Shown here: positions 9,482 to 17,845 of the stretch, piece by piece | How positions within the stretch are numbered: the first letter of the stretch is position 1 | How the letters are laid out: each line of letters starts with the position of its first letter | From: Alcaligenes sp. SDU_A2 | GTDB taxonomy: Bacteria > Pseudomonadota > Gammaproteobacteria > Burkholderiales > Burkholderiaceae_B | Assembly (NCBI RefSeq): GCF_038237375.1 | Contig: NZ_CP151273.1 | Location: 2,294,001 to 2,358,000, forward strand | Direction of reading: 5' to 3' | Length of the DNA: 64,000 nt | Translations under genes and position numbers: made by a program | The notes under the pieces: generated by a model | Seen by the model: the letters and a program-made list of their open reading frames with translations, nothing else | The model's database searches: none | What the model was told of the DNA's origin: nothing

Positions 9482-9729
9482 TTTCCGTTCTCCTGGTGCG
9501 ACAGCCTGGATGCCGTCCAATACGAGCATTTTCCGCAGTTTAATCGCGGTAGGCAGCAAGAAAAAAGGTTCTTCGAAGAATTTCGAGCGCCAATTTACCC
9601 AGTCGATAAGGAACTGGCTTTTTGAAGACGCCATGCAAGGCGCAGCCAGATCGGACAGAGCTGATGGTTAATACCTTGTACGGTGTGCGCAGATGTCACG
9701 CCGTTTGGGCAAAGCAGAGAGAACCTCGG
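9482..9729. other. Non-coding gap before structured repeat A
   Basis: No gene is convincing here. Open frames are short and lack ribosome sites. The stretch holds the promoter region of the ClbS-like gene on the minus strand. Confidence 0.5.
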
Positions 9730-9970
9730 GTTCTCGCCAGGCAGGTCATAGCAGGCCGGCTTGGCTGGGTCCTTCGCCCGCGCTGCGCGCGGGTTCCCTG
9801 GTCAGGATGCCGGGGCGGGCGAGGCGTGAACTCGCAGGGTGACTCGTCCGCTAGACGAATCACAAACGTCCTGCTCGAACAGCACGCCCCTTGCCCCCCG
9901 CCCCAGCATCCCGCCTGCGGCGATGGCCCTGACTCGCCCACCGGCCTGCTATGACCTGCCTGGCGAGAAC
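9730..9970 (+). repeat. Structured hairpin repeat, copy A
   Basis: A 241-bp element closed by a perfect 30-bp inverted repeat (9730-9759 with 9941-9970). Inside it carries the conserved 20-mer at 9780-9799 (GCGCTGCGCGC then GGGTTCCCT) and an inner hairpin at 9839-9863. Copies B (40221-40434) and C (40577-40810, opposite strand) share this layout and core but have different stem sequences that remain complementary. No protein is encoded. It could be an RNA structure or a DNA hairpin repeat; I do not recognise a named family. Confidence 0.7.
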
Positions 9971-10038
9971 GGCACCGCTGTACTTGACCCACACGGCCCG
10001 CCCACTACGAAGGAACTCCCGTCATTTCTCGAAGAACC

Positions 10039-10119
10039 AAAAAAGCCCGCTCCGGAACATCCTGCCCCATGCATAGCCTCGCTAAGCAAACAGGGCGAAC
10101 ATTCCAGAACGGGCTTTAT
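10039..10119 (-). terminator. Terminator of the M48 protease gene
   Basis: On the minus strand a 16-bp near-perfect stem (AAAGCCCG arms at 10043-10058 and 10102-10117) with a long loop is followed by a run of T. It sits just after the stop of the protease gene at 10138. The long loop makes it less typical. Confidence 0.55.
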
Positions 10120-10137
10120 GCCGACGGACGAACCGCC

Positions 10138-10896
10138 TTATTTAGCGGCGTCGATACGCTGCTGCATGCGCTGGGCACGGTCTTTGGAACCAGGATGCGA
10201 ACTCATTACGCTGCTCTCGCCGCCGTCCAGCTCGGCCAGCTTCTCGAAAGCAGTGACCAGACCCTGGGTCTTGAGCTTGCGCTCGGTCAGCAGATCAAAC
10301 GCATAATCGTCGGCAGCCGATTCCTGGGACTGGGAGAACTGCGCGTTCAGCAAGGCTTCGGTCAGTTGGCCCAATTGGCTGGAGTTCAACTGCGCGGCCA
10401 CGCCATTGCCCGAGGCCGCCGCCACATCGCGCGCAGCCGACAGGCCATAGGCTGTCTGCATTGCTTTCTTGCTGTGACCCAGTTCCACGTGCCCCATTTC
10501 GTGACCAATCACGCCACGCAATTCGTCGTCGTTCATCTTGTCCATCAGACCGGCGTAAACCCGGATGCAACCGTTAGCCATGGCCCAGGCATTAATTTCC
10601 TGTACCTGGTACACCTTGAAATTAGGTGTCTGTCCGTTGAGCTGCTTGCTCAGTGGCTTGACGATACGCTGCAGACGCTTGTTGTATTTGCTGTTGGCGC
10701 TGGCGATTTTATTTTCCGCATCCATCTGCTGGCAAGACTGATCGGACAAGGCGATCACTTCCTGATCGGACAGGTTGTAGGCCTGCAAGGCCTTGCTGCC
10801 CGCGCCTACCATGCCACCCACATCCATCGTTTTGCAACCGACTGCCAAACCGGCCATCACCAGCAGGGCGGCACCTGCGCTCAAACGAGAAATCAT
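10138..10896 (-). CDS. M48 family metalloprotease, lipoprotein (LoiP/YggG-like)
   Basis: A 252-residue protein with an N-terminal lipoprotein signal ending in LAVGC, placing it on the inner face of the outer membrane after lipidation. The zinc protease motif HEMGHVELGH (HEXXH) is intact and the third ligand region SAADDYAFDLL follows. C-terminal HPGSKDRAQRM is typical of the YggG/LoiP branch, which takes part in envelope protein quality control. The start at 10896 is chosen because the longer frame would put the signal peptide too far inside. Confidence 0.9.
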   Translation of the reverse strand: MISRLSAGAALLVMAGLAVGCKTMDVGGMVGAGSKALQAYNLSDQEVIALSDQSCQQMDAENKIASANSKYNKRLQRIVKPLSKQLNGQTPNFKVYQVQEINAWAMANGCIRVYAGLMDKMNDDELRGVIGHEMGHVELGHSKKAMQTAYGLSAARDVAAASGNGVAAQLNSSQLGQLTEALLNAQFSQSQESAADDYAFDLLTERKLKTQGLVTAFEKLAELDGGESSVMSSHPGSKDRAQRMQQRIDAAK

Positions 10897-11025
10897 CACT
10901 CTTCCCCTTCTCAAAGTATCAAAGGGGGCAATTGTATACACCGAAACAGCTTGCAACAGAGGATGCACGCAATGGATAACAATTGTTTAACTTTCATCAA
11001 ACACTTTATTTCCATTTGTAAATAA

Positions 11026-12354
11026 TCAGACTGTTGATTTTTCAAACCCCTGGGCCTGATGCACGCGCTTTAGCTCCTGCACGTCATTCGCTTGAACCAA
11101 CGCCTGCGCGGCGCACTCGTACGCGAAAACCGCATGGCGACCGGCGGCCAGAGCCAACTCCCGAGACGGGCTTTCCTGTGCCAGCATCCCTAATAGTTTC
11201 TGCATCTTGACAGCGATCTCAAACGAGGCTGCCCCATCGCGCGCCACCGGATCAAAGCCATCGATCAGAAATTCCTGTGGAGCCAGAGCAGGCACGCTCA
11301 AACGGTCAAAGCGGATATCTCCGCACCGGGTAAAAGCCTGCTCTGCAGACGGGATCTGGCTCTTGAGCAGACTGCGGGTCATGATGTTCAGACAGGCAAT
11401 CGCCGTTCCCGGATCATTGATGGCCGCCGACAAGGCGCGCTGTGCCGCTTCCCGCAACACCAGCATGCCAAAGCGCGGGTCCTGATCAAAGGTGCGCTCG
11501 GCATCCAACTGAAAACAGGCCGCAACTCTGCGGCTACGCTCCTGGCGTGTCGAGGCATCCAAGTCGGCCCACGCCTGCCGGGCCGACGCATCCACGCACA
11601 GATCGGCCAACACGGTTTCCAAGGAACACAATTGGCCAGGACGAATCCGGATATGGATGACGCATTCCCATTCCTGCGCCAACGCTTGCAGGGTCGGCAG
11701 CTCGATCCGTCTGACCAGCAGGACATCCCGTGCCGTCACACGCAATACGGTCTGACACGCGCCCAATGCCTCCGGTGCCTGCGCCCCCATCAACGGTTCG
11801 GACCAGTAGGCGCGTAGACAAAGCAGGGTGGCATCCTCGATGCGCCTAAGGGTATTGCTCAACCGCCCCAAGGACGACAGCGTCTTGACCCAGCGCAACA
11901 AGGTCAACACCAGCCAGGCCAACACGCACAGAGTGCCAACAAATAAAATGAAACGCCCGTTGTCGCCATAGATTTTCAAACCCAGCGCGATCTGTGCCAC
12001 CAAAGCGTAAATAAAGGCCGACAAGAAATTGGCAATCGCCGAGCGCGTGCCCTCGTCGCCCATGACCAGCTCGGTGGCCCGGGGCGTCACCCCGGAGCTG
12101 GCCGACGCAAAGGCGGACACCATAATGGACAAAGAAAACGTGGTCACCGCCAGCATGCTGGAGGCAATGACCGTCAGCAGGCTTTCCAATGTTTCGGGCG
12201 CGATCACCGGCAACTGCATCTGCGGCAGCAACGCTGGCACCCACGCCGCGGCCAAAGCCAGCAAAACCGCAGCCGCACTGTTCAGGGCGGGCAAGACCCA
12301 CAACTTGTTGCGCCGCTCCAGCCACAGGCGGTTCCAAAGACGGATCAGGAACAT
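11026..12354 (-). CDS. DUF2254 family membrane protein
   Basis: A 442-residue protein with four N-terminal membrane segments (around residues 20-40, 60-85, 110-130 and 135-155) and a soluble C-terminal half with INDPGTAIACLN, typical of DUF2254 predicted membrane proteins. The start at 12354 (MFLIRLWNRLW) follows GGAAGG. It stands alone between the protease and the APH-like gene. Function is not known for the family. Confidence 0.8.
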   Translation of the reverse strand: MFLIRLWNRLWLERRNKLWVLPALNSAAAVLLALAAAWVPALLPQMQLPVIAPETLESLLTVIASSMLAVTTFSLSIMVSAFASASSGVTPRATELVMGDEGTRSAIANFLSAFIYALVAQIALGLKIYGDNGRFILFVGTLCVLAWLVLTLLRWVKTLSSLGRLSNTLRRIEDATLLCLRAYWSEPLMGAQAPEALGACQTVLRVTARDVLLVRRIELPTLQALAQEWECVIHIRIRPGQLCSLETVLADLCVDASARQAWADLDASTRQERSRRVAACFQLDAERTFDQDPRFGMLVLREAAQRALSAAINDPGTAIACLNIMTRSLLKSQIPSAEQAFTRCGDIRFDRLSVPALAPQEFLIDGFDPVARDGAASFEIAVKMQKLLGMLAQESPSRELALAAGRHAVFAYECAAQALVQANDVQELKRVHQAQGFEKSTV

Positions 12355-12517
12355 GGTGACCTTCCTTGTCGAATGAATGCAGAACCTGGCAGCATCGTTG
12401 ACGTCGCATACCCGGCGGACAGGATTCCACCATACCAGCGCCGGCCCGTTCGTATTCAACACAGAACGATTTTGTCCGCACACGCAACAGCCGTCAGCGC
12501 GCCGACGGCGGATACCG

Positions 12518-13459
12518 TCAAGCTCGTGCCTGGCGGGCGAGATGTGCGATAGTCAGTTCCGCATCGGCCATGCTGCGCTCGCCATCCTCCAGGAACCAGG
12601 CAGCCGACAAAGCAGCATGTGCCATCACCCATTTGAGCAAGCGTTCGCGCTCCAGCCCGGTAGCCTGGAGGATGACGCCAAGTTGCCGCGCAAAGCGCGC
12701 CGGGTCGGAGCACACCGCCAGGTCGGGGTTGCACAATACATGTACGTAATCGTAATAGCGCTCGCTGGTGACGCGCTTTGGATCTATCGCTAACCATCCG
12801 CGCTGCTCAAAATCGAGAATATTGCTGTGGTGCGCATCACCGTGCAGCACCACCTGCTCGCGCTGATCTCTCAAGAGCGTATCGGCCAGCGTTGCGCATT
12901 CGGCCATCAAGCCGCCTTCTCGCTGCGCCATCGGCGCAAGCGATCTAAAAAACTGCGCCAGTGATAGCAATTGATCCGGTGGAGGCGACAGTCGCTTTGC
13001 ATGCAACTGATGGATAGTGCGGCACATAGCACGCGTCGCCGCGTCATCGTCCCCTTCTGCCGCCATGCGCAGCAAATGCCTGGTGCCCAGTGCGCGCTCC
13101 ATCAGCAGCGTTCCCGTCGCCAAATCCCACGCATACACCCGGGCCGCGCCATCGCCCTCCCACCATTTCAGCACCTGACCACCAATCCGCTCATCACTAT
13201 CGTGCGCAATTTTGATCATCGCAGAAAGCCCCTCTTGTTTCCCGCCAAGGCTAACGGGTAAAAGGTCGCTTGTATCCGTGGCGAACGGATCGCCAGCCGC
13301 CTGTGCGTTCCAGCGTCGCAGGTAAGGATCAAAGAGCGTTAAGTTGGGTATGCGATTAATTTTTGTGCCTCCACGACCGTGCCATGCAACAGCGCATTTC
13401 GCCGCCCTGACGAAACCCTGGACGCGTGCATTGCCTTTAAACCATGCTCTTTCTACCAT
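12518..13459 (-). CDS. APH(6)-like aminoglycoside/hydroxyurea phosphotransferase
   Basis: About 313 residues with the kinase catalytic loop HGDAHHSNIL and the metal-binding IDPK segment, resembling the APH(6)/StrB and hydroxyurea kinase family. N-terminal half matches the family layout (LLPVSLGGKQEGLSAMIKI, then TGTLLMERALG). Resistance to streptomycin would be the textbook role, but chromosomal homologues are often silent. The start is uncertain; 13459 is the ATG nearest a plausible leader, and ATG codons further in are possible. The 5' end lies less than 30 bases from the left attachment repeat of the neighbouring element. Confidence 0.75.
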   Translation of the reverse strand: MVERAWFKGNARVQGFVRAAKCAVAWHGRGGTKINRIPNLTLFDPYLRRWNAQAAGDPFATDTSDLLPVSLGGKQEGLSAMIKIAHDSDERIGGQVLKWWEGDGAARVYAWDLATGTLLMERALGTRHLLRMAAEGDDDAATRAMCRTIHQLHAKRLSPPPDQLLSLAQFFRSLAPMAQREGGLMAECATLADTLLRDQREQVVLHGDAHHSNILDFEQRGWLAIDPKRVTSERYYDYVHVLCNPDLAVCSDPARFARQLGVILQATGLERERLLKWVMAHAALSAAWFLEDGERSMADAELTIAHLARQARA

Positions 13460-13487
13460 AACCGCCCACCCTAGGACGAGCACCGTG

Positions 13488-13503
13488 CCAACGGATTATG
13501 AGT
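13488..13503. repeat. Left attachment site (attL core)
   Basis: CCAACGGATTATGAGT, identical to 36101-36116 inside tRNA-Met. The sequence diverges at once on both sides, so the common core is exactly 16 bases. The left end of the element follows. Confidence 0.8.
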
Positions 13504-13633
13504 AAGCTGCGCAGGCACCGCCACATCCCGCAGCCCAGGCAGAATCAGCGTCATGCGTGTGCAAGCACCGCGCCCTGCCCCCACTGGTGCGCATATATCG
13601 ACAGAAATCCCCCCACATCCCAAGGGCCCGTGA

Positions 13634-13885
13634 TCAATCGGCGCACTGCTTGGCGCGTTCCAGATTGTGCGCCAGGATCTGCTGCGCCGTCACATGGGTC
13701 AGCATGTCCTGCGGATGAATCAGGATATCGCGCGTCCACAGACAACCGGTATCAGTCACGCGACCAATGGCGGCGCAGCTGCTCAGCAGCGGCACCATCA
13801 GGCAAGCGCCCCACCGCCCGATCCGCCTTAGACCGAGACTGCGCGGCCGCAACGGCCTGATCGAGCTGTCGTTTGCGCTCATCAT
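13634..13885 (-). CDS. Outer-membrane spanin Rz1-like lipoprotein
   Basis: An 83-residue lipoprotein with lipobox LLSSC at about residues 33-37 after a basic leader. Its 5' part is embedded out of frame in the Rz-like gene and its 3' part extends beyond it, the usual Rz/Rz1 overlap. Spanins fuse inner and outer membranes in the last step of lysis. The start at 13885 is preceded by GGGAG; ATG 13900 is an alternative. Confidence 0.75.
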   Translation of the reverse strand: MMSANDSSIRPLRPRSLGLRRIGRWGACLMVPLLSSCAAIGRVTDTGCLWTRDILIHPQDMLTHVTAQQILAHNLERAKQCAD

Positions 13886-13994
13886 CAACTCCCTTCCCAT
13901 AACGTCCTTCACCATACAAGTGCACGGCAGCCAATGCCGCCAAGACCAGCGCAATGCCCGCCAGCCACTTCCAGGCACGAGCAGCCGGCATCAT
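13752..13994 (-). CDS. Inner-membrane spanin Rz-like protein
   Basis: An 80-residue protein with an N-terminal membrane anchor (WLAGIALVLAALAAVHLYG) and a charged coiled-coil-like tail (KGVDDERKRQLDQAVAAAQ). Such proteins partner with an overlapping lipoprotein to disrupt the outer membrane. The ATGATG start overlaps the TGA of the lysozyme gene. It is shorter than lambda Rz (153 residues), so the coiled coil is short. Confidence 0.75.
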   Translation of the reverse strand: MMPAARAWKWLAGIALVLAALAAVHLYGEGRYGKGVDDERKRQLDQAVAAAQSRSKADRAVGRLPDGAAAEQLRRHWSRD

Positions 13995-14671
13995 CACGCC
14001 TGCTCCCACAGAAAGCCCGGCAAACGCCCTCTGGCCAGGGCGGCCTGCACTTTGGCGCTGGCTTCTGCCTTGGTGATGCGGCCATCTCTGTTGGCATCCA
14101 ACCCTGCATTCTGACGGTACGTCACTGGTCGACTGGACAGGCTCCACAGCTCCCAGTGATCCGCCTTGCCGATGCCGGCAGGCCACAAAATCGCCATATA
14201 CACATCCGCCAGACCGGTCAGACGGCCTTGGTACGGCATGAAATACTGCAGGACATATTCCAGCTGCTGTTCGGCCGTCATGGCGGCCAGGCGCAAACAG
14301 GCATTCAGACCTGCCTGCCTGCGTTGCACCGCCGTCATTGCCTTGATCTGGGCCTTACTGTGAAAAAATCCGATAGCCGTGGTCGGCATGAACTGAATCA
14401 GTCCCGTCGCTCCGCTGCCGGCGGCATTGCGCACCGACGGGCTGAATGTTTCGGCCGACTCAAATGCCATGCACGCCATCAGATAATCCGGCTCCACGTC
14501 CAGAATCCGCGCAATCTCGAACACCCGGACGCGAAAGGCATCGCTGACCTTCAAGCCCCAGGCCAGATGCCGAAACGGTATCTGCTCGGCCGGCACGACG
14601 ATCGCATCCTCTTTCCGGGGCCGAAAAAAAAGAGCCGCCAGGCTCGCCATTTTTTTTAGCAGTGTCGTCAT
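13994..14671 (-). CDS. Phage lysozyme/transglycosylase with C-terminal EF-hand-like motif
   Basis: A 225-residue endolysin. The catalytic region (residues 50-150) has CMAFESAETFSPSVRNAAGS with the presumed catalytic Glu, and GATGLIQFMPTTA, the GLIQF signature of lytic transglycosylases in the SLT superfamily. Near the C terminus DANRDGRITKAEA matches an EF-hand calcium loop. No signal peptide is evident, so export would rely on the holins encoded just upstream. The start codons include an A-rich run and a GC hairpin with eight T's, which looks like a terminator inside the coding region. Confidence 0.82.
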   Translation of the reverse strand: MTTLLKKMASLAALFFRPRKEDAIVVPAEQIPFRHLAWGLKVSDAFRVRVFEIARILDVEPDYLMACMAFESAETFSPSVRNAAGSGATGLIQFMPTTAIGFFHSKAQIKAMTAVQRRQAGLNACLRLAAMTAEQQLEYVLQYFMPYQGRLTGLADVYMAILWPAGIGKADHWELWSLSSRPVTYRQNAGLDANRDGRITKAEASAKVQAALARGRLPGFLWEQA

Positions 14672-14680
14672 ACCGCCTCT

Positions 14681-14956
14681 TCAGTCATGAACGGCCGATA
14701 CCATGCAGGCCACATTTCCCTTGGCCCGCCAGACCAGCACAGCAATGACCATCGTAAATGCCGCCTCCCAGCCGGACACCGGGCTGTGATTGAACAAGGC
14801 ATCGATCACCTGCCCGCCCGAGCTGACGATCAGGACATAGGCCAGCACTGACATGCCCGGCCTATAACGAGCGCAGCCACGACGGTAGCAGATCAACCGT
14901 CCCGCAGTCGCCACATTGGCCAAAACAGCAAAAACCGTGAATATCGAAGCAAGCAT
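14681..14956 (-). CDS. Small three-segment membrane protein, probable second holin
   Basis: A 91-residue protein with three hydrophobic stretches (MLASIFTVFAVLANVATAG; MSVLAYVLIVSSGGQVID; WEAAFTMVIAVLVW), similar to 3TM phage holins or holin partners. It sits between the first holin and the lysozyme gene. The start at 14956 lies two bases after the first holin's stop codon. Its exact role (holin or antiholin) cannot be told from sequence. Confidence 0.65.
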   Translation of the reverse strand: MLASIFTVFAVLANVATAGRLICYRRGCARYRPGMSVLAYVLIVSSGGQVIDALFNHSPVSGWEAAFTMVIAVLVWRAKGNVACMVSAVHD

Positions 14957-14957
14957 G

Positions 14958-15305
14958 CTATGAACCCCGTTTGAAAATAGTGCTGATATCGAATGTCTTG
15001 ATTTTTTCGATGCCGGCCAAGGCCAGCGTAACCACCGTGGAAGACAGCCCGAAAGCGGCAATTGTCCAGCTTTGCAAGCCTGTCTGCGTCATGACTTCAC
15101 TGGCCCCCATATAGCCGATCAGGATAGAGATCAGCATGTAGACCAGCCGTTTGAGCAGACCCAGCTCCTTGGCCTGCAACGCAAATACCGTTGCACCGGC
15201 AAACGCCCCGATCAAGGCATCGCCGTTGACCCCCGGCAACAAAGACGTCATGACCACCGCCCAGAGCGTCGCCAATGCCGATGCGGCGCTTGATGTCGAC
15301 TCCAT
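14958..15305 (-). CDS. Phage holin
   Basis: A 115-residue protein with three or four membrane helices (SALATLWAVVMTSLLPG, ALIGAFAGATVFAL, LVYMLISILIGYMGA, TIAAFGLSSTVVTLALAG) and a short basic tail. This form and its place as first gene of the lysis group identify it as a holin that opens the inner membrane to the endolysin. GGGAGA precedes the ATG at 15305. Divergent from the recombinase gene, so the 97-base gap to 15403 holds both promoters. Confidence 0.72.
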   Translation of the reverse strand: MESTSSAASALATLWAVVMTSLLPGVNGDALIGAFAGATVFALQAKELGLLKRLVYMLISILIGYMGASEVMTQTGLQSWTIAAFGLSSTVVTLALAGIEKIKTFDISTIFKRGS

Positions 15306-15402
15306 GGTTTCTCCCAAAAAAACACAATCAAACGGGTTGCTGTAAAAAATCACAGTTGAACTATTTATTTAGGCGGCATACAAGGCATATTTCGGATTAG
15401 CC

Positions 15403-16389
15403 ATGAATACCGACCGCCAACGCCGCCTGTCACGCTTCTGCCCGTCACTGACCCAGGCCTTGGAGCGATACCTGAGCGAGGTCTCGGTACTCAAGAAGTC
15501 CGCCTATCAGGAACGCTCTCTTGCCCGGGCCTGGATGAGCACCCTGCTGGCCGGGCGCAATCTGGCCAGAATTACCCAACAGGATCTGCAGCGCATCCGG
15601 GACGAATGGATGCAAGAAAAAGCACCGGCCACCGTCAATCGGCGCATGGCCCTGCTGTCGCATCTGTACACGGTGGCCCGCAAAGACTGGGGCTACAGTT
15701 GGCTGGCCAACCCTGCCCAGCTCGTGCGCCGTCCCGCCGTGAACGATGCGCGCGACCGCCGGCTGTTCACACAGATCCGGCTGTATGGCGTCAGCCCCGA
15801 GGAGTGCCCGCGCTCGGAGATCGACTGGATACTGAAACACACCCGTTCCGAAAGCTTGCCCACCATCGTGGCCCTGGCCGTGGAAACAGGCATGCGCCGC
15901 TCCGAAATCGTCATGCTGACCCGCGAGCAGATCGACCTGACGCACGGTGTCATCACCTTGCAGGACACCAAGAACGGCGACACCCGCTACGTACCGCTGA
16001 CACCCTTTGCCCGCGACGCGCTGCGCAAATGGCTGGTCGGCAAGCCGCTGCGCGGGCGCATCTTTGACGTCTCGCCCGGCTCCATCAGCCGCGCCTTTGC
16101 ACGCGCGCGCGAACGCGCGCGGCACGCCTACGGCCAACTGTGCCGACAGTATGGCCGCCGGCCGGTACGCGCTTATTTTCTGGATCTGCGCCTGCACGAC
16201 CTGCGGCATGAAGCGACCTCGCGACTGGCCGACGTATTCCCCGCCCACGAGCTGGCCAAGGTCACGGGGCACAGGGACACGCGCATGCTGCAACGCTACT
16301 TTCATCCCCGTGGGCGGGATTTGGCGCAAAAACTGATGCGCAGCAAACTAGGCCGCGCCCAGGTCGAGCAATTACGCTTCACCGCCTGA
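15403..16389 (+). CDS. Rci-like tyrosine recombinase (shufflon invertase)
   Basis: A 328-residue tyrosine recombinase. An N-terminal SAM-like core-binding domain (residues 20-105) precedes the catalytic domain with all expected residues: Arg in ETGMRRSEIVML, Lys in DTKNGDTRYVPL, His-x-x-Arg in LHDLRHEATSRL, His in VTGHRDTR and the nucleophile Tyr in MLQRYFHP. It is distinct from the integrase beside tRNA-Met. It lies on the opposite strand to the tail genes, ends 18 bases inside the 3' end of the fibre assembly gene and is about 740 bases from the first inversion site. By analogy with Rci of plasmid R64 it should invert the six fibre segments. The alternative, a second integrase, is less likely because no other attachment site is seen. 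Confidence 0.85.
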   Translation: MNTDRQRRLSRFCPSLTQALERYLSEVSVLKKSAYQERSLARAWMSTLLAGRNLARITQQDLQRIRDEWMQEKAPATVNRRMALLSHLYTVARKDWGYSWLANPAQLVRRPAVNDARDRRLFTQIRLYGVSPEECPRSEIDWILKHTRSESLPTIVALAVETGMRRSEIVMLTREQIDLTHGVITLQDTKNGDTRYVPLTPFARDALRKWLVGKPLRGRIFDVSPGSISRAFARARERARHAYGQLCRQYGRRPVRAYFLDLRLHDLRHEATSRLADVFPAHELAKVTGHRDTRMLQRYFHPRGRDLAQKLMRSKLGRAQVEQLRFTA

Positions 16390-17067
16390 CACGGGCCACA
16401 CCACGGCCTTGACGGCCTGCGCCGTCAGGGCCACCTGGACCTGATCGCGCAAGCGCTGACGCGTACCCACCAGTTGCTGGCTGGACTGCAGGAACAGACG
16501 GGCCTGGTCCAGGGTCTTTTGCCGCATATCCTGGGCCGAAATGCCCCTGGCGGCAGCCAGACCGTCCAGATAGGGAGTGGGCGCCGTGGGATCGGCCGCC
16601 CAGGCCAGCGCTTCGGTGCGCTGTTCCGGCCAGGTCAGACGCTCGGCCTCGGGATAGCCCGAGGTCAGCTCGATGGCGGCCTGCTCGAACGCCGCATTGA
16701 TCTGGGCCAGTTGCATGGCCTGAAGCTGGACAAGGGTCGGCTCCGCGACGGGCGGTGCCTCGACACTGAGCCAAGCGGGCACCGGGCCCAGACCGTTGTA
16801 GGTCTGCCCCTTATGCTCGCTGCCTACGGTGTACAGACCATCGCTGGTATACAGGCTGGTCTGGCGATGGTCATCCACCCGCTCCCAGACACCCGTACCA
16901 GGATCGCCATACTCCACGGCGTTGATGTCAACGCTCGACGCCCAACGCAGTACCTGACCGGCCGGAACCTCGCTCGGCGGACGAACAATCACATCCCCAA
17001 AACCTTTATCGGCATAGGATGACTGACCACACAGCAAGCCGTGAGCATCGGTTTGAAAATTTGGCAT
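16372..17067 (-). CDS. Tail fibre assembly protein
   Basis: A 231-residue protein with an N-terminal beta-rich part (SDGLYTVGSEHKG) and a C-terminal helical region (LTWPEQRTEALAWAADPTAPTPYLDGLAAARG) that is characteristic of phage tail-fibre assembly chaperones. These help fold and trimerise the fibre tip. The start at 17067 is preceded by AGGAG; an upstream in-frame ATG lacks this. It sits 60 bases from the outermost shufflon site, so the fibre gene and its chaperone flank the variable array. One chaperone must serve all the alternative tips. Confidence 0.8.
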   Translation of the reverse strand: MPNFQTDAHGLLCGQSSYADKGFGDVIVRPPSEVPAGQVLRWASSVDINAVEYGDPGTGVWERVDDHRQTSLYTSDGLYTVGSEHKGQTYNGLGPVPAWLSVEAPPVAEPTLVQLQAMQLAQINAAFEQAAIELTSGYPEAERLTWPEQRTEALAWAADPTAPTPYLDGLAAARGISAQDMRQKTLDQARLFLQSSQQLVGTRQRLRDQVQVALTAQAVKAVVWPVSGGEA

Positions 17068-17126
17068 ACAAAAACTCCTGGCCACGTGCGTGGCTATATG
17101 AAAAAAGTTGGGAAATGGCTATGGGA

Positions 17127-17152
17127 CTGCAAATGCGAGGGGGTTAGGTTCG
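17127..17152 (+). repeat. Shufflon site S1 (outer end)
   Basis: CTGCAAATGCGAGG followed by GGGTTAGGTTCG, reading rightward. This is the only site in the array besides S13 without a head-to-head partner and spacer, so it marks the distal end of the shufflon. Confidence 0.85.
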
Positions 17153-17416
17153 AGCCAAGCTGATGCATCTCAGAGGATTTATGCCACAGCAGATTTTCGA
17201 GGGGCGGGAGCCGCAGGGCATGACGGCGCTATGGTAATGGCCCACGGTGCGGCTTCCTCTCTTCCCCGTGGTGGCATTGGGGGAGCATCTAATGTTCAGT
17301 TGGGATCAATCACTACTCCTGCGGACAGACTTGATTTTGATTCGGCTCGCATAGCTCGTACCGCCAACGAAACAAGGCCTACTAATATGGCCTTTCATCC
17401 ACGGATTCAAATCTGA
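17127..17416 (+). CDS. Silent fibre-tip cassette 1
   Basis: Open frame from site S1 to stop, encoding ANARGLGSSQADASQ through ETRPTNMAFHPRIQI. It has no start of its own and is silent unless brought behind the fixed fibre region at 20447. Its C-terminal part (ARIARTANETRP) resembles cassettes 5 and 7, forming one sub-family. Confidence 0.8.
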
Positions 17417-17609
17417 ATTCGAGGATGTAGTGCTACGTTTAGAGGCCGGGTTTCAGTGCCTCCTACCGTTGTAGTGGCCCAACGTGACGAACCGCTTCCT
17501 GGCACCCCGTACGAGGTTCCAGTAGACCCAGCAACTAGTCCAATCGTCTCATGGGCGTGTGCACGAAACGCGTCTCCCTGTGTCGAACCCAACCCCCTCA
17601 CATTTGCAG
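17407..17609 (-). CDS. Silent fibre-tip cassette 2
   Basis: Reads leftward from site S2: ANVRGLGSTQGDAFRAHAHE, then a Gly/Ser-rich body, ending ETRPLNVALHPRIQI. It is among the shortest cassettes, about 67 codons. The AHAHE segment resembles metal-binding His-x-His motifs in phage fibre tips. It overlaps cassette 1 tail to tail by 10 bases. Confidence 0.8.
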
Positions 17610-17650
17610 ACAGATGGCCACTTCGCTGCAAATGTGAGGGGGCTGAGTAG
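17584..17650. repeat. Shufflon junction S2/S3, spacer orientation A
   Basis: Two sites head to head: S2 (17584-17609, leftward, GTG allele) and S3 (17626-17650, rightward, GTG allele). Between them is the 16-base spacer ACAGATGGCCACTTCG at 17610-17625. Confidence 0.88.
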
Positions 17651-17831
17651 TTACCAGAACGATCGACTTAGTAAACACGTGCATGCATACGGCGGAACTG
17701 TTGCTATAAACGTTGGCTCTCAGCAAAACATCATTACAGGAACCACCGGATCAGCTGCAATCACGGAGAGCACAGGGGGAAGCGAAACCCGCCCAGAAAA
17801 TACCGCTCTTCACCCACGCATTCAGATCTGA
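17626..17831 (+). CDS. Silent fibre-tip cassette 3
   Basis: From site S3: ANVRGLSSYQNDRLSKHVHA, a short body with TGTTGSAAITEST, ending ETRPENTALHPRIQI. Intact frame, no start of its own. The KHVHAYGG segment again gives His-x-His. Overlaps cassette 4 tail to tail. Confidence 0.8.
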
Positions 17832-17845
17832 ATGCGTGGGTGAAG
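17808..17845. repeat. Tail-to-tail palindrome, segment 2
   Basis: A perfect 38-bp palindrome centred on AGATCT where cassettes 3 and 4 meet. Both strands encode the HPRIQI-stop end. No T run follows, so it does not look like an intrinsic terminator. Confidence 0.75.

Noticed and set aside
9730-9970. Insertion sequence or transposon end
   Set aside because: No transposase and no direct target repeats were found; the element is a self-contained hairpin.
15403-16389. Serine invertase (Gin/Cin/Hin type)
   Set aside because: The protein has the Arg-Lys-His-x-x-Arg-His-Tyr set of tyrosine recombinases and no resolvase fold motifs.
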